This document shows, one piece after another, positions 1 to 7,967 of a stretch of 64,000 nt of DNA. The notes under the pieces were generated by a model. That model saw only the letters and a list, made by a program, of their open reading frames with translations. It was not told the DNA's origin and ran no database searches. Origin of the DNA: Methylobacterium sp. J-048. Lineage in GTDB: Bacteria; Pseudomonadota; Alphaproteobacteria; Rhizobiales; Beijerinckiaceae. The translations under genes and the position numbers were made by a program. Every line of letters begins with the position of its first letter. Position 1 is the stretch's first letter. The stretch is from contig NZ_JAKSYL010000270.1 in the NCBI RefSeq assembly GCF_022829515.1, forward strand, positions 1 through 64,000, written 5' to 3'.

Positions 1-120
1 CCGAGAGGATCTTGTCCGTTATGGCCGATCAAATGCCATGTTCGATGCCACGATCGATGAAGCGTATGGGGCCAGCATAGAAGGCCTTGGTCAATGCCAA
101 CCCCACTGCCAGTAAGCAGA

Positions 121-294
121 CCTTTCCAAGGTCCTAGAAGGATCGACACCGGACGGACGGTCACCTGATACTGAATGTCCGCTACCGGGCGTTGAGCTGA
201 TGTCTGCTCATGGCGCGAAGCTGCGGTCTGGAATGGCAGGGTTTGGCCGTAAGAAGCAGGTCCGCTCCGGAGAAGTGCCGCTGCAAAAGCGGAC
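121..294 (+). repeat. Dispersed repeat A, copy 1
   Basis: This stretch is closely matched by 42271-42446 in the same orientation. Shared runs include TCGACACCGGACGGA, CTGAATGTCCGCT, TGATGTCTGCTCATGGCGCG and GAATGGCAGGGTTTGGCCGT, interrupted by scattered substitutions. It contains no gene. It lies just upstream of the ISL3 transposase relic, so it may be an insertion-sequence end or a MITE-like fragment; that origin is inferred. Confidence 0.8.
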
Positions 295-398
295 GGGCTC
301 ATACCGACCCATGTCAGCCGTACCGACAGCCGTCGGCGCTTCTTAAGAGCGTCCGTTCGCTGACCGTCCCGCAACTCCGGCTCGGGGTGAGAAGCCGA

Positions 399-990
399 CT
401 TCAGAACGCCATGGCGCTCTGGCGCGAGATCCGCGATCAGGGCTTTGCTGGAACTCATCGGCAGGTGCACCGCTACGTCGCCGAGCGCGCACGGTGCCGG
501 CGCCGCGCACCGCCCACAAGTAGCTGTCGCGAACCGACGCGACGAGCGCGGAGGCTCCCAAAGCAGAACCGATCGCCTCTCCGAAGCAACTGGCCTGGAC
601 CCTGGTTCAGCCGATCAAGACGTTGCCGCCCCGTGCCGCGGCCGACTCGCTCGCATCCGGCACGACGCCGAAGCAGCACGCGTCGCCGATCTGGCTCGGC
701 GGTTCACGATGTTGGTGCGCGCCTGTGGCCTAGATGGCGACCGACCGGTGGATGCGGCCGGCGAACTCGACAGATGGCTCCTCGAGACGCGCACCTGCGG
801 CGTGGCGGCATTGGAGACCTTCGCGGCTGGCTTGGCGCTGGACGGGCCGGCGGTTCGGGCGGCGCTGACGACGCCCTGGAGCAACGCGCAGGCCGAAGGG
901 CAGATCACTCGGCTGAAGATGCTCAAGCGTACCATGTACGGCCGCGCCAGCTTCGCACTCCTCCACCGCCGCGTGCTCCTCGCTGCCTAA
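399..990 (+). pseudogene. ISL3-family transposase remnant, frameshifted
   Basis: Three consecutive reading frames encode pieces of one ISL3-type transposase C-terminal half. The first (about 402-480) reads ALWREIRDQGFAG; the second (about 575-640) reads SPKQLAWTLVQPIKTLPP; the third (about 640-990) contains TTPWSNAQAEGQITRLK and ends MYGRASFALLHRRVLLAA, the typical ISL3 C-terminus. At least two frameshifts are needed to join them, and the N-terminal half with the first catalytic residue is absent. It is therefore an inactive relic. The third-frame piece could be mistaken for a 181-residue gene starting at 445, but its first 60 or so residues do not match the family. No complete terminal inverted repeats could be defined. 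Confidence 0.8.
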
Positions 991-1258
991 TCCACGCAAA
1001 GTGCGGGAGAACCGCGAAATCGGGTGAGGATCAGGAGAACCTGTCCCATAGCGCGTCCCTCCATGCGGCATCAGTCGTACCACCACTCAGCGGGACCAAA
1101 CATCTAGTGGCGACGTTAGGTCACCCCGGCCGGCGCATAGATCGATCGGAAGCGCACGGCGCAGGACCGACGCGCCGGTGCCTCGATGCGCTGGCGCTGG
1201 ATCAATGCGGGCCTGCCGCCTCCGGACGATGCACCACCATTCTTTTCACGCGCAGCAC

Positions 1259-1816
1259 TTACGTGTTCACGTCGAGAACCCGCGTGCCCACGATTGTTGC
1301 TGAGCCAGCGGAGCCGGTGCTGCCGTACCCCGATCTGGAGACCTGCGTACTCTGCAGGTTCTTGATGAACGCCGCTAACACGGCGCCAGAGTCTTGCACG
1401 CCTCCTGCGCCTTGCGAAGATAAGTCGGCTGTTGAGGGCCCCGCTTTTGTGGGTCCTTTGGGTTGCGGGACAGTCTCAGGCGTTGTCGCGACAGCGCTGG
1501 AGTCGTCCGAGGCAGTGGAACCTTGATTCAGGACTCTCTTGAGCACATCGCCTTGCGAGTCCGTCAGCTTTCCGGATGAAACCTGCGCATCGATGAGCGA
1601 ACCGAGACGGTCCTGGACCTGCGAGACCTCGAGTTCGGTAGAGGCAGCGGAACCGACGTTGTTAGTTTGAACCGACGCGAGCTTAAGACCCGCTCCAGCA
1701 GTGTCCGCCGGTTGAGCCTTGGCGCCGTTGGTGTTCGTACCTGGTGCGTCCGACCTGGCTTCACGATCACGGAAGTACTGCAGGAGCGCCGCTGTGGAGC
1801 TGGAGACTGAGGTCAT
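1259..1816 (-). CDS. Hypothetical Ser/Thr/Gly-rich protein (185 aa)
   Basis: The product is unrecognised. It begins MTSVSSSTAALLQYF, is of low complexity (Ser, Thr, Ala, Gly, Gln) and has one more ordered stretch, around residues 70-100, reading LGSLIDAQVSSGKLTDSQGDVL, which looks like a helical pair. There is no signal peptide or membrane segment. A start 13 codons further upstream (1855) is possible; 1816 is preferred because the protein then begins with the MSS/MTS-type N-terminus seen in small alphaproteobacterial proteins of this style (a recollection, not a search). It is followed on the same strand by no close gene, and it sits between the transposase relic and a receiver gene. That it is a gene at all is likely but not certain. 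Confidence 0.55.
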   Translation of the reverse strand: MTSVSSSTAALLQYFRDREARSDAPGTNTNGAKAQPADTAGAGLKLASVQTNNVGSAASTELEVSQVQDRLGSLIDAQVSSGKLTDSQGDVLKRVLNQGSTASDDSSAVATTPETVPQPKGPTKAGPSTADLSSQGAGGVQDSGAVLAAFIKNLQSTQVSRSGYGSTGSAGSATIVGTRVLDVNT

Positions 1817-1948
1817 ATAGGGCCCGCCGATACGCACGAGGCTACCGACAAGCATTAATGGACCAGCAAGGTTAACGCTCGCTTGTTTGCAAGTGCCGCA
1901 GATCCGCCTTTCACATGCGGCTTCTAACCTGTTGCGGAAACGTGAGGG

Positions 1949-2326
1949 TCACTGAGCCATCATCCGGCTGATCGCAGCGAGCACCTTCGCCTCGCCGTAG
2001 GGCTTCGGCACGAAACAAGCATTCCTCGGCACGTCACCAGGCATAGGCTTCACCTTGCCCGATGTCATGACAATGCTGATGCCTGGCCAGCCCAAGTCCA
2101 CGCAGGCCGCCAACTTGATACCATCGATGCCCATCGGCATGTCGATGTCGGTCAGGATCACACGGATTCCCGGGACCCGCATAAGCTCCTGAACAGCAGA
2201 CGAGCCACTATCTGCTTCCACCACCTTATACCCGGCGCTATCAAGCATGGCCACGGCTGCCATGCGGGTGACAGCATCGTCTTCGACAACAAGGACCAAC
2301 GGTTTGCCGCCCAGTGCCCTGCCCAT
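1949..2326 (-). CDS. Single-domain response regulator (CheY-like, 125 aa)
   Basis: A stand-alone receiver domain that should accept a phosphoryl group from a histidine kinase or phosphotransfer protein and act by protein contact, since there is no output domain. Visible residues are the acidic pair E15-D16-D17 (VVEDD), phospho-acceptor D60 in ILTDIDMP, the switch Thr/Ser in IVMTSG and the conserved K108 in FVPKPYG. The length is normal for a lone receiver. The domain carries a one-residue insertion after the acceptor (DMPMGIDGI instead of MPxMDG). Many hybrid kinases in the same window could be partners, but no kinase is adjacent, so the partner is unknown. Start ATG 2326; a purine-rich stretch precedes it only weakly. 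Confidence 0.88.
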   Translation of the reverse strand: MGRALGGKPLVLVVEDDAVTRMAAVAMLDSAGYKVVEADSGSSAVQELMRVPGIRVILTDIDMPMGIDGIKLAACVDLGWPGISIVMTSGKVKPMPGDVPRNACFVPKPYGEAKVLAAISRMMAQ

Positions 2327-3018
2327 GGTGCTGCCCCCGAGATTTCTTGATTAGTCTGAAACTCCCGCAGTCGACGGCTGCCGCTTACAACCAGTAGGTG
2401 TGTGAGTTGCTAATGTCGAGTTAACGGGCCACAAATTCAAACTAACTACAACTAGCGAAGATCAGCTAACATACCTTCTACGTCAACGTGTCCGGATGTC
2501 GAGATGGATCGAGGTTGTAGGACGCCCTTGCTAAGGGCCAGTCAGCATGCACTTCAAAGCGAACCAAGATCCAGTGCGCCGGGGCCCTGGTGGAGGTTCC
2601 GAGAGTGCATCGCGCCATGGCACGCTGAACAACGCCTCGGCGAAAGCGTTTGGCGCCTCGACGACATCGACCTGCCGCCACGCGCCGCTCAAGCGGGGCT
2701 CGCACTTTCCTGCACGGAGCGACGGCGAAGAACCACACTTATGTACCCCAAAGCACAAATGATTTAGGTTATTTAGGCCCTGTATGCGTATCTTTCCTGA
2801 TGTGACTTGAGCGTAGCTTCTGTATGTGCGTCGGCGGATGCGGCGCGCGACCTAAAGCAGGACGCCTGATATAGCTGGAGTCTCAGCGCCCCCCCCCCGA
2901 TTGGATTGCATCCATCCAGGCAGGTGAAGGTTCGTGCAAATCATCTACAGTATCGACAGCATGCGAAAATTTCTTCTCGCGGTCTATAGATTAATCAACT
3001 TCAACACCTGAGGCCCCG
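2327..3018. other. Gene-free interval, 690 bp
   Basis: Lies between the receiver gene start and the PilZ gene end. Several short open frames on both strands at 2478-2767 overlap one another and show no recognisable domain, so none is called. The interval contains a run of ten C at 2889-2898 and AT-richer segments at 2400-2480 and 2930-3010. The promoter of the minus-strand receiver gene is expected just above 2326. Confidence 0.6.
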
Positions 3019-3330
3019 CTACCAAGACTGAACAATTTTAGATACCCTTCGAACGGCGAGACCATATGCATCTGCATCCGATTCGATGCGGAGATGGACG
3101 CCGCGCTCGCTGGTCGCAACAACGCGCACGCGCACGGTGCCGATCATCGCCACCTCAATCTCAAGTCGGGTGCCGGGATCAGCCACAAAGTCTTTCGGCA
3201 CTATCATCAGAAGTCCACCCGTGCTCACATCGAGAATCGCCGTTCGATAGGTGCGCGCTGCATCTCGGACCCGAGCCGAGAGGGTCACCAAAAATCGAGG
3301 CGCTTCGCGCCGGTCACCGCCATCGCACAT
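3019..3330 (-). CDS. PilZ domain protein, probable c-di-GMP receptor (103 aa)
   Basis: The whole protein is one PilZ domain. Both c-di-GMP-binding motifs are intact: RxxxR as R8-EAP-R12 near the N-terminus (RREAPRF) and DxSxxG in ILDVSTGGLLM around residue 34. Proteins of this sort bind cyclic di-GMP and signal to partners; there is no fused output domain. It is divergent from the large hybrid kinase at 3580 and 4 kb from the cellulose operon, whose catalytic subunit is also a c-di-GMP-controlled enzyme. A role in the same biofilm circuit is inferred from position only. Start ATG 3330; the intergenic 3331-3579 must hold both divergent promoters. Confidence 0.85.
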   Translation of the reverse strand: MCDGGDRREAPRFLVTLSARVRDAARTYRTAILDVSTGGLLMIVPKDFVADPGTRLEIEVAMIGTVRVRVVATSERGVHLRIESDADAYGLAVRRVSKIVQSW

Positions 3331-3579
3331 GTCGTTATTGTGATCCGGGCAAATTCAATTCGACACTGGCAGTCTGAAGATGATCCCTTAGAAATCTTCA
3401 TAGCCCGCATTAGGGTAAAGAGACGGTTAACCTTCCGAGACGAGACTGCGCGCACTTTTGTAACCCAGCGCCCGCGCCGTATCGCAGCCGATGACCGCAG
3501 ATCAGGCCTTTTCTCATCCCGCTTGCACCTCAACCTGCCAACGCCCGTGGAGCGCCACTGGTCGCCGGGCCTTTCGGCG

Positions 3580-6318
3580 ATGACCGACCCGCGCCACGTG
3601 TCGCACGGCTCCAAGGCTGAGGCGCTGCGCCAGGTCGTTGACGCCGTCGCCGGGCTGATCCTGCGCCTCGATCCTGCGGGGCGGGTGACCTTCGCATCCG
3701 CGGGCGGGCAGGCATTCCTCGGCGAGGTAGCCACTTCCCTTGTAGGCCGGTTCTTGCACGAAGCCGTTCACCCGGAGGACGAGGTCGCCCTCGCTACTAC
3801 CGCACAACCGTGCGGCTCCGACACAGCTGTTGTCCGAATGCGCGATGCGGGTGCGCGCTGGGTCGCGACGGTGCTGGTCGTCCGGAACGTCCCCGGCACC
3901 GGTGACCGCATCGTCACTATCCGCGAGGCATCCGAGCATGAGCGGACTCATGCGGACCTGCGCGCGAGCCGCGACCATTACCGGGCGCTCGTAGATACGC
4001 TGCCGCAACTGGTCTGGATGGAACGCGCCGACACGGGCGAGACGGTCTACGTCAACCAAGCCTTCGAAACCTACTGTGGGCCGATTCCTACCACCCGCGC
4101 CGCCCGCACCGACCGGTTCCACCCTGACGACGCCGGCCAGATCGGCGACGCCTACGCCAAGGCGCGCGTGCACGGCCGGTTCTGCGAGGTCCAGGGTCGC
4201 GTCCGCGACCGGAACGGTCGCTTCCGCTGGCACCAGTTTGTGTTCCGGCCCCTGCACATGGGCAGCGACCTGATCGGCTGGCTCGGGTCTGCCCTCGACA
4301 TCGACGAGGTCGTGAGTGCGCGGGAGGCGCTGGCGGAGAAGGGCGAACTCCTGCGCCTTGCTCAGGAAGCGGCGGGGGCCGGGCTGTTCGCCATCGACCT
4401 CGCGACTGGCGAGATGATCCTCTCGCCTGAAAGCGCATGCAGGCTCGGGTTGCCAGAGGATCGCCCTGCGGTGGTAGACGTCGCCGATTGGATGCGCCGG
4501 GTCGTCCCGGATGATCGCGCGACGACCCTACGGGCGGTGCGGGAGGCCTCTTCGGGACGCAGGACCTTCGACGTCGCGTTTCGTGTCCCCATAGCCGGAG
4601 GCGATCGCCGATGGATCCAGGCGATCGGACGCCCACAACTCGACCGGGACGGCGTCGCGGTGCGAATCGTTGGCCTGACTCTCGACATCACCACCCGGAA
4701 GGACGGCGAGCGTGCGCTGATCGAGGCCAAGGCGGCGGCCGAGGCCGCACGGATCGAGGCGGAGTGCGCCAACACAGCCAAGACTGAGTTCCTCTCCGCC
4801 ATGAGCCACGAAATCCGCACGCCGCTCAATGCGGTGATCGGCTTCGCCGGTTTGCTAGCGGAATCCGAGCGTCTCGACGGCGATCTTAAACGTTACGCGG
4901 AGCTCGCCGCGACGGCAGGCTCGAACCTACGCACCATCGTCGACGACATCCTAGACTTCGCGTCCGTTGAGGCCGGCGCAGTTAGCCTAGACTCCGCGCC
5001 GTTCGCGGTTCGCCCACTGGTCGATGCCTGCGTAGGCATCGTCGGAACGTCAGCGGCTGCAAAGGGCCTCGACCTCGTCGTGCGGATCGATGACGTCATT
5101 CCAAGCTCCCTCGTGGGTGATTCCGGGCGACTGCGGCAGATCCTCCTGAACCTCCTCAACAACGCCGTGAAGTTCACGCCTCGAGGCAGCGTCACCATCA
5201 GCCTGCGCCATGAAGGGATGAGCCTGGCTGGCGACCTGATCCGATTCAGCGTGACGGACACGGGTATCGGCATCTCGCCTGACCGTCAGGAGCGGTTATT
5301 CCGGCGCTTCTCGCAGGCCGACAGCTCGATCCGTCGCGATTACGGCGGCACCGGTCTCGGCCTGGCGATCAGCCGCCGGCTGGTCGAGCTGATGGGCGGC
5401 ACGATCGGCCTCGTATCGGAGGCGGGCAGAGGCTCGACCTTCTGGTTCACGCTTGCGCTACCCCTGGCGTCCGCCGTCGCTGCGGCCATCCCGTCCCGTT
5501 CGTCGCGTCGAGGCAGAGCCGGACGCATCCTCTTGGTGGAGGATGTGGAGATCAACCGCGAGTTGGCCTGCACCGTGCTCAGGGCTGCTGGCCACACCGT
5601 CGACTTCGCCACGGATGGTATCGACGCGGTGCGCGCCGTGGAGGCGGCCAACTACGACCTCGTGCTGATGGACGTCCAGATGCCACGCCTCGACGGCATG
5701 ATGGCTACCCGACTGATTCGCTGCCTGCCAGGTTCAGTTGCCCAGGTACCTGTGGTCGCGCTGAGCGCCAATGTACTGCCGGATCAGGTGGAGGCGTTCC
5801 GAGCTGCCGGGATGGATGATCACTTCGGTAAGCCGTTCCAGCCTCAGGAGCTCTGTGACGCGGTGGCACGATGGCTCGACAGGTCGGCCGGCGCAATTCT
5901 AGATGCAGAACCGACGCTCGACTGTGAGCGCCACGCGGACAACATGGCGCTGATCGCTCCAGACACGCTGACCCGACTGCTGGGACAATTCCATGAACGC
6001 GCCGAGCATGCGTTCGCGAATCCCGACGCAGGCTTCAACGCAGATCCTGCTCGCGCCGCTGCGCTTAAGCCGCCTGGTACGGCGGCCGAGCGTGCGGTCC
6101 TGCGCGCGGAGGCGCACGCCCTGGCAGCGGCAAGCGGCCTTCTGGGCTTCATGCCGCTCAGCCGAGCCTGCTTGGCCCTGGAGCGGGCGACCGAGGACGT
6201 TGCGTTCGACGAGCTCCTGGTCAGAACCCAGGCCCTCGCTGTCGCGGCCGCTGCCGAGACGCGGGCGATGCTGGCGTGCGGCCTTGTCCCGGCCCGGACC
6301 GCGTCGGGAGCGAGGTGA
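3580..6318 (+). CDS. Soluble PAS hybrid histidine kinase with receiver and C-terminal Hpt
   Basis: A 912-residue cytoplasmic sensor kinase: it has no membrane segment. Order of domains: PAS-like segments at about 15-115, 130-245 and 255-375; a coiled-coil linker rich in Ala/Glu (378-400); HisKA with phospho-acceptor H410 in [17 protein letters not shown]; HATPase with N-box [11 protein letters not shown] and [16 protein letters not shown]; receiver with acidic VEDVE, acceptor D698 in [12 protein letters not shown] and Lys in FGKPFQP; and a phosphotransfer-like end with H846 in [15 protein letters not shown]. The open frame extends upstream to 3094, but that extension overlaps the PilZ gene on the other strand, and ATG 3580 opens with a plausible N-terminus. 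The stop overlaps the start of the next regulator (TGATG), so the two are translated together and the regulator is the likely phosphorelay target. Confidence 0.9.
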   Translation: MTDPRHVSHGSKAEALRQVVDAVAGLILRLDPAGRVTFASAGGQAFLGEVATSLVGRFLHEAVHPEDEVALATTAQPCGSDTAVVRMRDAGARWVATVLVVRNVPGTGDRIVTIREASEHERTHADLRASRDHYRALVDTLPQLVWMERADTGETVYVNQAFETYCGPIPTTRAARTDRFHPDDAGQIGDAYAKARVHGRFCEVQGRVRDRNGRFRWHQFVFRPLHMGSDLIGWLGSALDIDEVVSAREALAEKGELLRLAQEAAGAGLFAIDLATGEMILSPESACRLGLPEDRPAVVDVADWMRRVVPDDRATTLRAVREASSGRRTFDVAFRVPIAGGDRRWIQAIGRPQLDRDGVAVRIVGLTLDITTRKDGERALIEAKAAAEAARIEAECANTAKTEFLSAMSHEIRTPLNAVIGFAGLLAESERLDGDLKRYAELAATAGSNLRTIVDDILDFASVEAGAVSLDSAPFAVRPLVDACVGIVGTSAAAKGLDLVVRIDDVIPSSLVGDSGRLRQILLNLLNNAVKFTPRGSVTISLRHEGMSLAGDLIRFSVTDTGIGISPDRQERLFRRFSQADSSIRRDYGGTGLGLAISRRLVELMGGTIGLVSEAGRGSTFWFTLALPLASAVAAAIPSRSSRRGRAGRILLVEDVEINRELACTVLRAAGHTVDFATDGIDAVRAVEAANYDLVLMDVQMPRLDGMMATRLIRCLPGSVAQVPVVALSANVLPDQVEAFRAAGMDDHFGKPFQPQELCDAVARWLDRSAGAILDAEPTLDCERHADNMALIAPDTLTRLLGQFHERAEHAFANPDAGFNADPARAAALKPPGTAAERAVLRAEAHALAAASGLLGFMPLSRACLALERATEDVAFDELLVRTQALAVAAAAETRAMLACGLVPARTASGAR

Positions 6319-6992
6319 TGGCGACGGCAGAACCGGATGGAGTGACCCGTGGCCGCATCGCGATCCTGGCGGACGACGATGAGTTCTTCCGCCTCGCCAT
6401 GACCTCCCTGCTCACCCGGCAGCTCGGCTTCGCCCGGGTGATTGAGACCGCAAGTCTGGACGAGGCGATCGCCGCTCTATCCGGAACACCTGAGACGGCA
6501 CTGGCCCTGTTCGACTTACAGATGCCTGGCATGGCGGGTGCAGGCTCGGTGGCGGCCGTGCGCGAGTGCTATCCCGCGGTCAAGGCCGCCATCGTCTCGG
6601 CCTCCAACGCACGTGCCGATGTGCTGACCGCGCTGGCTGCCGGCTGCCACGGCTACGTGCCCAAGACGCTGGGTACCGCGGAGGTGCTGCGCGCCGTCTC
6701 GGCTATCCTCGACGGGGCGATCTACGTGCCTCCTTTCATGGCCGAGCCACCGCCCAGCGCGTCCGCGCCGCCTGCCGGCGAGGTGGTGCTGACCCGCCGT
6801 CAACGGGAGGTGCTGGAACTCATCGTGGCCGGCCGATCCAACAAGGAGATCGCCCGGAGCCTCGATCTCGGCGAGGGCACCGTGAAGGTGCACGTGGCGG
6901 CGCTCCTGCGCACCCTCGGCGTTGCCAACCGGGCGGCTGCCGCGGCGGCCGGTCCACGGATCCTCGCGGCCGGACTAGGCCAGTCGGCCTAG
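6318..6992 (+). CDS. NarL/LuxR-type DNA-binding response regulator (224 aa)
   Basis: Receiver domain followed by a LuxR-type helix-turn-helix. The receiver has the acidic cluster ADDDE, phospho-acceptor D66 in [11 protein letters not shown] and Lys in YVPKTLG. The output domain (about 155-215) reads [25 protein letters not shown] with the recognition helix [16 protein letters not shown]. The start ATG overlaps the kinase stop codon, so it is the cognate regulator by coupling. It sits 231 bp upstream of bcsS, on the same strand, and is therefore a good candidate to control the cellulose operon; this is inference. The earlier in-frame start at 6276 lies inside the kinase gene and lacks a better ribosome-binding site. 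Confidence 0.9.
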   Translation: MATAEPDGVTRGRIAILADDDEFFRLAMTSLLTRQLGFARVIETASLDEAIAALSGTPETALALFDLQMPGMAGAGSVAAVRECYPAVKAAIVSASNARADVLTALAAGCHGYVPKTLGTAEVLRAVSAILDGAIYVPPFMAEPPPSASAPPAGEVVLTRRQREVLELIVAGRSNKEIARSLDLGEGTVKVHVAALLRTLGVANRAAAAAAGPRILAAGLGQSA

Positions 6993-7223
6993 TCTCAAAT
7001 CGCCCATCCACAGGCTGCGCGTGCAAGCATGGTCCGCACGGATGTACGCCAGTGCTTCAAGGGCGGAGCGAGATCTTGGACCTCGTCTTTCGAAGACCAC
7101 ATGTTTAGGCGCCTATAGCGGCTTAGTCCGTCTTTTCGCTGCATCCTAACCGCTTCAGCAAGGACCGATTAAGGCTGCTGGCCGGATCCTAAAGGCGTCC
7201 TGCAAGTCACGTAGTGTATCGAT

Positions 7224-7967
7224 ATGCACCGTAGCCTCATCGGGTGCGCCGCGGCCCTGGCCACGGCGGGTTGCCCCGTCGCCCAGGCCGCCGACTGGTA
7301 TACAGGGGCCGAGCCGCCGTCCGGCCCCGACGCCTGGATCGTGGCCGTCGACACCTCGGCCTCCATCGCGTCGCAAGGGTCGCAATTCGCCAGCGCCACC
7401 GTGACGGCAGCGCCCGCAGGGGACCTGCTCACCAGCGGTATCCGCGTGCGGGTCGATGGCCTGATCGGCTCATACCGGGCTGAGAGCCCCGGCGCGGCCC
7501 ACGCCGTCGGCCAGCAGACCGATGTCGCCGCGATGGCCGGCTACGCGCTCGTCGGTCCGGACAGCGTGCTCACCGGCTTCGTTGGGCTGAACGCCCGCCA
7601 CGACGAGGTCGCGCAGTCCGGGGCGAGCGAGACCACCACGCACACCGGCGTCGGCCTGAAGACGGCCCTGGACTACTATGCCCGGCCGACCGCCTTCACG
7701 ATGTTCCAGGCGACCGGCTCCTACGCCACGACGTTCAACGCCTATTACGGCCGCGTTCGCTTCGGCATCGCGGCGCTCGCCGGCGGGTATGTCGGGCCAG
7801 AATTCACCGCGCTCGGTGACGACTACTACCGGCAATGGCGGGTCGGTGGCCACCTGAGTGGCATGCAGATCGGTGCGGTGCAGCTCGGACTGTCGGCCGG
7901 CTACGTCTACGACCACGTCCGCAAGGGCGGTCTCTACACCTCCCTCGATCTGCGGACGGGCTTCTGA
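7224..7967 (+). CDS. bcsS: Cellulose biosynthesis protein BcsS
   Basis: A 247-residue exported protein. Residues 1-22 form a signal peptide ending AQAAD. The mature part consists of alternating hydrophobic/polar strands with many Gly and aromatic residues (YALVGPDSVLTGFVGLNARHDEV, GLSAGYVYDHVRKGGLYTSLDLRTGF) and ends with a C-terminal Phe, the pattern of an outer-membrane beta-barrel. This matches BcsS, a family of unknown exact role found in alphaproteobacterial cellulose clusters. It may supply an outer-membrane route for the glucan in place of BcsC, which is absent here; that is inference. The stop codon overlaps the bcsA start (TGATG), so this is the first gene of the operon. Start ATG 7224. 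Confidence 0.85.
   Translation: MHRSLIGCAAALATAGCPVAQAADWYTGAEPPSGPDAWIVAVDTSASIASQGSQFASATVTAAPAGDLLTSGIRVRVDGLIGSYRAESPGAAHAVGQQTDVAAMAGYALVGPDSVLTGFVGLNARHDEVAQSGASETTTHTGVGLKTALDYYARPTAFTMFQATGSYATTFNAYYGRVRFGIAALAGGYVGPEFTALGDDYYRQWRVGGHLSGMQIGAVQLGLSAGYVYDHVRKGGLYTSLDLRTGF

Noticed and set aside
210-1526. 438-codon plus-strand open frame
   Set aside because: Crosses the transposase relic and the antisense of the hypothetical gene; only a short internal segment matches a transposase.
2478-2767. Several overlapping small frames on both strands
   Set aside because: Mutually overlapping, with no domain or ribosome-binding site.
2889-2898. Run of ten C as a possible phase-variation tract
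   Set aside because: It lies outside any called gene and far from a promoter, so there is no switch to support.
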